Shown here in pieces: positions 1 to 5,945 of a stretch of DNA of 6,596 nucleotides. How positions within the stretch are numbered: the stretch's first letter is position 1; the number at the start of each line of letters is the position of its first letter. Source of the stretch: Bacteroidales bacterium (GTDB lineage Bacteria; Bacteroidota; Bacteroidia; Bacteroidales; VadinHA17); NCBI GenBank assembly GCA_025455535.1, contig JALOMM010000094.1, forward strand, positions 1-6,596, in the 5' to 3' direction. A program made the translations under genes and the position numbers. The notes under the pieces were generated by a model. The model was not told the origin of the DNA. It worked only from the letters and a program-made list of their open reading frames with translations, and ran no database searches.

Positions 1-2
1 CC

Positions 3-1634
3 CGCGCGGCGCAGGATGATGAGACAAAGATCTTCGCCGCACAGGTATGGCAGCCGGCACAGGGCTATGTGCTGAAACACCCCGCGCCGCCGCCGCCCCC
101 CTCACTGCTGATATACGAGGCACACGTGGGAATGGCCACTGAGGAGGAACGAACAGGTACCTACCGTGAGTTTACAGAGAATGTGCTGCCACGGATAAAA
201 CACCTCGGATATAATACAGTCCAGCTGATGGCCGTACAGGAACACCCTTACTACGGCTCATTCGGATATCATGTCTCAAACTTCTTCGCCGCCTCCTCCC
301 GCTTCGGCACTCCCGATGAACTCAAAGAACTGGTAGATACGGCACATGGCATGGGACTGAGGGTCATTATGGACCTCATCCACTCACATGCCGTCTCGAA
401 CACCCTCGAAGGACCGGGACTTCAGGATGGCAACCCTGGTCTCTATTTCCATGACGGTCCGCGCAGAAAACATGTGGCCTGGGACTCACTATGCTTCGAT
501 TACGGCAAGCCTAAAGTCGCACATTTCCTCCTCTCAAACTGCAAATACTGGCTCGAGGAGTACCGCTTTGACGGCTTCCGCTTTGACGGCATTACAAGCA
601 TGCTCTATTATGATCACGGACTGGGATCTGACTTCGTATCATACAAACAGTACTTCGACGGTAACCAGGACGCCGACGCCATCGTCTATCTGACCCTGGC
701 CAACAAGCTGATCCATGCTTTCAACCCGGGAGCCACAACAGTGGCAGAGGAGATGAGCGGCATGCCCGGGCTGGCATCACCGGTAGAAATGGGGGGGATA
801 GGCTTTGACTACAGGCTGGCTATGGGTGTGCCTGACATATGGATCAAACTGGTCAAGGAGGTTGCCGATGAAAACTGGGAGCTGGGGTACCTGCTGCATG
901 AGCTGACACAACACCGGCCTGAGGAGCGCGTGGTATCATACTGCGAATCGCATGACCAGGCCCTGGTAGGCGATAAGACACTGATATTCAGGCTTGCTGA
1001 TGCTGAGATGTATACGTCGATGAGCCTCAGCACCCCCAGCCTCGTGATAGACAGGGCCGTGGCACTGCATAAGATGATAAGGCTGTTTACGTTCATTGCC
1101 GCCGGCGGAGGCTATCTTACCTTCATGGGTAACGAGTTCGGCCACCCGGAGTGGATCGACTTTCCGCGTGAGGGTAACGGATGGAGCTATAAATATGCCC
1201 GCAGACAGTGGAGCCTGGCAGAGAACAGCCTCCTGAGATACCGGCACCTCAACGAGTTTGACAGGGCAATGATCATGACAGGGAAAGAATACGACCTGCC
1301 CGGACTGCAGTTCACGGAAACCATTACCGTAAACAACGCTGACAAGATCATTGCTTTTAAACGGGGTAACCTGATAACGGTAATGAACTTCAATCCGTCA
1401 GTCTCATTCACAGGCTACGGCATACCTGTCAAGGGGAAGTTCAGGATTATTCTCAATACCGATGACCCGCTGTTTGGCGGACAGGGACGGATAGACACCG
1501 GCCCGACATATTTCTCGGTTCCTGATCACGGCCACTACGGAGTGACGGCACCGCACCATCTGAAGCTTTATCTGCCCGCACGGACAGCAACGGTGCTGGT
1601 GCAGGAACAGGTAAAGAGTATCTACAGCCTTTAA
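3..1634 (+). CDS. glgB: 1,4-alpha-glucan branching enzyme (GH13, eukaryote-like), 5'-truncated by window edge
   Basis: This enzyme cuts alpha-1,4 glucan chains and re-attaches them through alpha-1,6 bonds, creating glycogen branches in the cytoplasm. The open frame runs in from the left edge; the first full codon is at 3, so 543 residues are visible. The true start and most of the N-terminal CBM48-type domain lie outside; the first GTG (69) is internal, because coding sequence continues upstream of it. The GH13 barrel begins near LLIYEAHVGM. Region I is DLIHSH. Region II is FRFDGITSMLYYDHG with nucleophile Asp195 (codon 585-587). Region III is AEEMSGMP with acid/base Glu249 (747-749). Region IV is ESHDQALVGDK with Asp318 (954-956). 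A C-terminal all-beta domain ends at the TAA at 1632. The residues around regions II-IV read much more like human GBE1 than E. coli GlgB, placing it in the eukaryote-like branch (probably GH13_8). It converges with the synthase/phosphorylase gene. The call is firm; the subfamily comes from remembered family motifs. Confidence 0.96.
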   Translation, partial: RAAQDDETKIFAAQVWQPAQGYVLKHPAPPPPPSLLIYEAHVGMATEEERTGTYREFTENVLPRIKHLGYNTVQLMAVQEHPYYGSFGYHVSNFFAASSRFGTPDELKELVDTAHGMGLRVIMDLIHSHAVSNTLEGPGLQDGNPGLYFHDGPRRKHVAWDSLCFDYGKPKVAHFLLSNCKYWLEEYRFDGFRFDGITSMLYYDHGLGSDFVSYKQYFDGNQDADAIVYLTLANKLIHAFNPGATTVAEEMSGMPGLASPVEMGGIGFDYRLAMGVPDIWIKLVKEVADENWELGYLLHELTQHRPEERVVSYCESHDQALVGDKTLIFRLADAEMYTSMSLSTPSLVIDRAVALHKMIRLFTFIAAGGGYLTFMGNEFGHPEWIDFPREGNGWSYKYARRQWSLAENSLLRYRHLNEFDRAMIMTGKEYDLPGLQFTETITVNNADKIIAFKRGNLITVMNFNPSVSFTGYGIPVKGKFRIILNTDDPLFGGQGRIDTGPTYFSVPDHGHYGVTAPHHLKLYLPARTATVLVQEQVKSIYSL

Positions 1635-1636
1635 GG

Positions 1637-4600
1637 TCAGTCAACCCAGCGCAGCAGACAGAAATCCTGCCTGTGCGGAAGCTCCGGATGCTTGGCGTAA
1701 ATACGTATTCCGTAGAAGAAGGTACCTGCCCTCTCGGGAAGAAAATCAACATGATAGATCGCCCTGCCCTTCTTTTTGCTTGCAAGCTTAAACTCCTTTC
1801 CGGCAAGGAACACGTGTTCACCGGTCTTGAGAAGCTTCGTGACAACAAACTCAACTCCTACATTCTCGGCAGGTATGTTCTTGATGTCAAGCAATATCTC
1901 GGTGGAATAGTTCTGCCCTGATTTGTAAACATTCTCTCCCTGGTTATAGAGATCATATTTAAGTACCTCTATTTCGTCCCATGACCTTGACATCTCATAT
2001 TTCCAGTCAGCCAGATGGCGTGCCAGGGCATAGTTATCTGCCGTGATCCGTTTGCTGCGCTCATAAAGCTTCTTGTAAAACCTCTCTATGTAATCGTCAA
2101 GCATTCTCCTGGTAGTGAATTCAGGAGCTACCTTTACCATGGTATTTTTAATATAGCTGGTCCATTCACGTGGTATGCCGCTGTCATCCCTTGAATAATA
2201 TGCAGGAACTATCTCATATTCAAGCATATTATAGATTGTCTCGGCATCGACGTCATCCTGCAGCTCCTGGTTTGTAAATGTGCGCTTCTTGGGAAGAGCC
2301 CAGCCGGCGAAGGCATGATAACCCTCAACCCACCATCCGTCAAGCACGCTGAAGTGTATCGTTCCGTTCATGACAGCCTTCTCGCCGCTGGTGCCGGAGG
2401 CTTCGAGGGGTCTGGTCGGGGTGTTGAGCCATATGTCAACACCGCGGACCATGTACTTGGCAAGTTCCATATCATAATTCTCAATGAAGAGGACCTTACC
2501 GGCAAACTGAGGCATCTGCGAGATCTCATTCACACGCCTGATGAGATCCTGACCGCCGCCGTCATTCGGGTGTGCCTTGCCGGCATAGATAAACTGCACC
2601 GGCCGCTCAGGATTGTTTACTATCCGCTCGAGCCTGTCAAGGTCGCGGAAGAGCAGGCTGGCTCTCTTGTAAGTGGCAAACCTTCTTGCAAAGCCTATGG
2701 TAAGAGCCTTCTCATTCAGATGGCTGCTGATATTCAATAATGTCCGGGGACTGACATGCCTCTCAAGCATCTCAGACTGAAGACGCTTCCTGATGTTGTC
2801 AAAGAGACGCTTCTTAAGCTTCATCTTTATTTCAAACACCTTTGCATCATCAACCTGGTATATCTTCTCCCACTGGCTCCTGTCAGTCTGATCAAAGTGA
2901 GCCTTGCCTGTAACCTTCTCATACACCTGTTCCCACTCGGGGGCTGTCCATGTCGAATGATGTACTCCGTTGGTTACATGCCCTATATGCAGCTCATCAC
3001 GAAGGTAGCCCGGCCATAGTTTTGAGAAGAGGCCCCGTGATACATGACCGTGCAGCTCGCTTACCCCGTTCATCTCCTGTGACAGACGGGTAGCCAGATA
3101 GCTCATATTGAACTTGCGGTCGTGATCAGTGTCGCAGCGCCCCAGGGCCATCATCTGGTCCCACGAGATATTGAGCCTCGTATGATAATGTGAGATATAT
3201 TTCCTGAGGAGATCTTCCTCAAAGGCATCGTGCCCTGCCGGGACAGGGGTATGGGTGGTAAAGAGGGTCGAGGCTCTCACTATCTCAAGTGTCTGCTCAA
3301 AATTGAGATGCTGTTCCTCAATCAGGTGACGCATACGCTCAAAGCCAATGAATGCCGAATGCCCCTCGTTGCTGTGATAAACATCAGGCTTGATTCCCAG
3401 GGAAATGAGTGCGCGTACGCCACCGATACCCAGTATAAGCTCCTGCTTCAGCCTGTTTTCAGAGTCACCGCCATACAGGTAATGCGTTATAGCCCTGTCT
3501 TCATGATTATTCTCATCATGATCAGTATCGAGCAGGTATAGCTTCACCTTGCCTACCTGGGCAAGCCAGATACGGGCCTTGACGGTACGGCCAGGCCAGG
3601 CAAGTGATACTGTCATGAAATTATTGTTGCCGTCCTTCACCGGTGTGACCGGGAGCTGCGCGAAATCCTCAGCCTCGTAGATCGTCTGCTGCTCACCCCT
3701 TGGGCCCAGCTTCTGCCTGAAGTAACCGTACCGGTACAGCAGCCCTATTCCCGTTATGTTGACGTTCGAGTCACTGGCCTCCTTCAGGTAGTCACCGGCA
3801 AGAACCCCCAACCCGCCGGAGTAGATCTTGAGGCAGGGATGAATGCCAAACTCCATGCTGAAATATGCCACCGAGGGGAGTTCATGATTCTCTGGCCTGC
3901 CCATGTATTCGGTAAACTCTTTGTAAATCCTGTCAGCTTCATCGAGAAAGACCTCATCTTCTGAAAGGACTACGAGTCTCTTATAATCTATCGCTTCAAT
4001 GAATTTTCTGGGGTTATGGGTCACCTCTTCCCATAGTGTGGGGTCCATACGGCGGAAGAGCAGCTCCGCACCACTGGTCCATGACCACCACAGGTTGGTG
4101 GCCAGCTCTTTCAGGTAACCTATGCGTTCAGGCAGCTCTGACTGCACGTATATGTCCTTCCATACAGGCACCTGGTGAGGCTTGCGCACCTGCAGGTCGA
4201 CAGCCTCAAGCACCCTGGTATATTCCCTGGGCTGTCCGCGGCGCACCTCACTGTTCTCAAGCGCAAAGTTATAGGCATCAAAATAATACCTGATGAGCGT
4301 ATTCCAGTTTGCGATACGCGATACCTCCCATGCCTTTTCCCTGGCAGCACTGACATCATCCTGGCTCATCTTCATGAACCGGCTGATGAAAAGAGCCATA
4401 TCCCTGATGACCTCCCCGTCATTTCCATCATTGCGGTTTATCACGAGGCAACCGTCACCCGGATCTTCGCAGTGGGTGTTAATCCACAGCCCGAAACCCG
4501 AGAGGTTTGTGGTGACAGTGGGTACATGAAACATAAGACTCTCAAGTGGAGTGTAACCCCAGGGCTCGTAGTATGATGGATAGAGTGTGAGATCGAACCC

Positions 4601-5866
4601 GATCAGAAGGTCATAATAGGTTTTATTGAAGATACCGTCATTACCGTTGAGGTAAGAAGGGACAAAGATCACCTTAACCTTATCTTTCTCACTGTTGGTA
4701 ATGTTTTCCCTGGCCAGCTGGTTGATTACCGGATCATCACCGACATAATGCAGTCCGTGCGTCAGATACCTGTCACCCTCTTTAACAAATGACCCGTCGT
4801 TAAGTGCAGTGATCAGCTCGGGCCTGGGGCCCTTGTGATATGCGGGCACAAGTATAAAGGCAACGCACTGATGTTCTGTGTCTGTTTTGCGGTTGATATC
4901 CCCGAGTGCTGAGAGAAAGAGATCAATCCCTTTGTTCCTGTACTCATACCTTCCGCTGGTAGAGACAAGCAGGGTATCAGAAGGAAGCTTATACCCGAGA
5001 AGCGCCCCGGCGACTGAAAGAAGTTTTTCCCGTGCTTCAGAACGGCGACTGTCAAAATCAGCCGGAGAAGGGACAAACGAATCATCGAATCCGTTTGGTG
5101 TAACCACATCCGGCGCTTTTCCGAGGAATGCCAGACATTCTGTGCCGGTGATATCACTTACGGTGGTAAAGACATCTGCCTGAGCTGCTGCGATTTTCTC
5201 AAGCGACTGTTTTGATGTTACATTCAGTTCAAGTGAGGTCTGAACCGGATTATATTCACTGAGCTTGCTGTAAAGCTGCCTGTGGTTGCCTGCAATACTC
5301 CGCCCGAGAACCGTTGCATGAGTGGTGAAGGCGGTAGCTATCCAGGGAGAATTCTTTTCAAGGTACAGCACTCCCGTCCCTGTCATCCACTCATGAAACT
5401 GGGCGACAACCCTTGGATACTCACGATGATACGAAGTGAAGCTCTCAATGACCTTGCCGGCTGCATAACCAAAAAGTGCCGGTTCGACATAATCCCACTG
5501 ACCGGAGATGCTGTCAAGCCCGTAAGTCTCCCAGAACCGTGCGAATATTTCATTCTGCTGTCCGAAATACTGGGTAAAGTCAACGAGTATGACCCGCGGT
5601 GACCCCTCGATATTCCATCGTCCCGTACGTATGATGTGACCTTCCTGAAGAGCCACCGACTTCCACTGGGTGAACATACTGTCATCATCGGTGAATTCCG
5701 GGTTGCTCTTGTCATCACGCCATACATCCGGGCCGATCAGAACGTAGTTGTCGCCAAATTCGTTCTTTACATTCAGAATCTTGGTCGATATCACCGTGTG
5801 AATACCTCCCACCTTGTTACATACTTCCCAGCTTGTCTCAAATAAAAAATCAGCTCTCATGCTCAT
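1637..5866 (-). CDS. Fused glycogen synthase (GT3) - alpha-glucan phosphorylase (GT35), 1409 aa
   Basis: One uninterrupted frame joins two enzymes that act in opposite directions on glycogen. Residues about 3-535 are a GT3 synthase: FETSWEVCNKVGGIHTV at the N-terminus, QFHEWM (His158), TTHAT (His183), GRYEYRNKG (Arg306, Lys312) and the catalytic E-x7-E pair in YYEPWGYTPLES (Glu434, Glu442; bases 4541-4567). GT3 enzymes normally use UDP-glucose. After a linker (about 536-560), residues 561-1305 are a phosphorylase releasing glucose-1-phosphate. It opens with the NLWWSW segment, followed by YFSMEFG (668-674), NEGH (833), THTP (His872), RRFATYKR (Arg1062, Lys1067, phosphate site) and EASGTSGEK, whose Lys1163 (2378-2380) should bind pyridoxal phosphate. 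A beta-rich tail (about 1315-1409) ends LPHRQDFCLLRW. Separate synthases and phosphorylases of this type are roughly 550-700 and 850 aa, so both halves look complete. Residues are numbered from the ATG at 5866. A GTG at 5881 lies in frame but falls inside the Shine-Dalgarno-like AGAGGTGA; an ATG at 5860 is also possible. No signal peptide is visible. Confidence 0.96.
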   Translation of the reverse strand: MSMRADFLFETSWEVCNKVGGIHTVISTKILNVKNEFGDNYVLIGPDVWRDDKSNPEFTDDDSMFTQWKSVALQEGHIIRTGRWNIEGSPRVILVDFTQYFGQQNEIFARFWETYGLDSISGQWDYVEPALFGYAAGKVIESFTSYHREYPRVVAQFHEWMTGTGVLYLEKNSPWIATAFTTHATVLGRSIAGNHRQLYSKLSEYNPVQTSLELNVTSKQSLEKIAAAQADVFTTVSDITGTECLAFLGKAPDVVTPNGFDDSFVPSPADFDSRRSEAREKLLSVAGALLGYKLPSDTLLVSTSGRYEYRNKGIDLFLSALGDINRKTDTEHQCVAFILVPAYHKGPRPELITALNDGSFVKEGDRYLTHGLHYVGDDPVINQLARENITNSEKDKVKVIFVPSYLNGNDGIFNKTYYDLLIGFDLTLYPSYYEPWGYTPLESLMFHVPTVTTNLSGFGLWINTHCEDPGDGCLVINRNDGNDGEVIRDMALFISRFMKMSQDDVSAAREKAWEVSRIANWNTLIRYYFDAYNFALENSEVRRGQPREYTRVLEAVDLQVRKPHQVPVWKDIYVQSELPERIGYLKELATNLWWSWTSGAELLFRRMDPTLWEEVTHNPRKFIEAIDYKRLVVLSEDEVFLDEADRIYKEFTEYMGRPENHELPSVAYFSMEFGIHPCLKIYSGGLGVLAGDYLKEASDSNVNITGIGLLYRYGYFRQKLGPRGEQQTIYEAEDFAQLPVTPVKDGNNNFMTVSLAWPGRTVKARIWLAQVGKVKLYLLDTDHDENNHEDRAITHYLYGGDSENRLKQELILGIGGVRALISLGIKPDVYHSNEGHSAFIGFERMRHLIEEQHLNFEQTLEIVRASTLFTTHTPVPAGHDAFEEDLLRKYISHYHTRLNISWDQMMALGRCDTDHDRKFNMSYLATRLSQEMNGVSELHGHVSRGLFSKLWPGYLRDELHIGHVTNGVHHSTWTAPEWEQVYEKVTGKAHFDQTDRSQWEKIYQVDDAKVFEIKMKLKKRLFDNIRKRLQSEMLERHVSPRTLLNISSHLNEKALTIGFARRFATYKRASLLFRDLDRLERIVNNPERPVQFIYAGKAHPNDGGGQDLIRRVNEISQMPQFAGKVLFIENYDMELAKYMVRGVDIWLNTPTRPLEASGTSGEKAVMNGTIHFSVLDGWWVEGYHAFAGWALPKKRTFTNQELQDDVDAETIYNMLEYEIVPAYYSRDDSGIPREWTSYIKNTMVKVAPEFTTRRMLDDYIERFYKKLYERSKRITADNYALARHLADWKYEMSRSWDEIEVLKYDLYNQGENVYKSGQNYSTEILLDIKNIPAENVGVEFVVTKLLKTGEHVFLAGKEFKLASKKKGRAIYHVDFLPERAGTFFYGIRIYAKHPELPHRQDFCLLRWVD

Positions 5867-5877
5867 ATCTCTAATAG

Positions 5878-5885
5878 TCACCTCT
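5878..5885 (-). promoter_or_regulatory. Shine-Dalgarno-like AGAGGTGA for the synthase/phosphorylase gene
   Basis: On the minus strand the sequence reads AGAGGTGA, then 11 bases, then ATG at 5866. This decides the start call: the in-frame GTG at 5881-5879 is part of this motif and has no well-spaced motif of its own. The second ATG at 5860 would be 17 bases away. Bacteroidota rely weakly on Shine-Dalgarno pairing, so this supports 5866 but does not prove it. Confidence 0.45.
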
Positions 5886-5927
5886 TAAGCAGGAGTGTAT
5901 GTTTTAGACCCCCGCTTTGATAAGCCA

Positions 5928-5935
5928 CAAAACTA
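5928..5935 (-). promoter_or_regulatory. Weak candidate Bacteroidota -7 box (TAGTTTTG)
   Basis: In the gap between the GH57 stop and the fusion start, the minus strand reads TAGTTTTG, matching the Bacteroidota primary-sigma -7 consensus TAnnTTTG. A start site about 5-7 bases downstream would give a leader of roughly 55 bases. No convincing -33 TTG/TTTG lies at the expected distance upstream, where the sequence is A-rich GH57 3' end. An eight-base match with four or five fixed informative bases can easily occur by chance, so read-through from the GH57 gene is at least as likely. Confidence 0.22.
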
Positions 5936-5945
5936 CTCTTTAATT

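Noticed and set aside
69..1634. Reading the branching enzyme as a complete gene starting at GTG 69
   Set aside because: The same frame is open and coding-like back to base 3, and a start at 69 would remove the N-terminal domain just before the barrel; this is an edge-truncated gene.
1453..1854. Minus-strand 133-aa open frame spanning the convergent gene junction
   Set aside because: It is antisense to the branching enzyme and out of frame with the synthase/phosphorylase, has no recognisable motif, and overlaps two strongly supported genes.
5905..5935. Possible hairpin or terminator in the gap after the GH57 gene
   Set aside because: The only inverted pair I can find (GCTT-ATCA-AAGC) has a four-base stem and no following T-tract on the minus strand, too weak to call.
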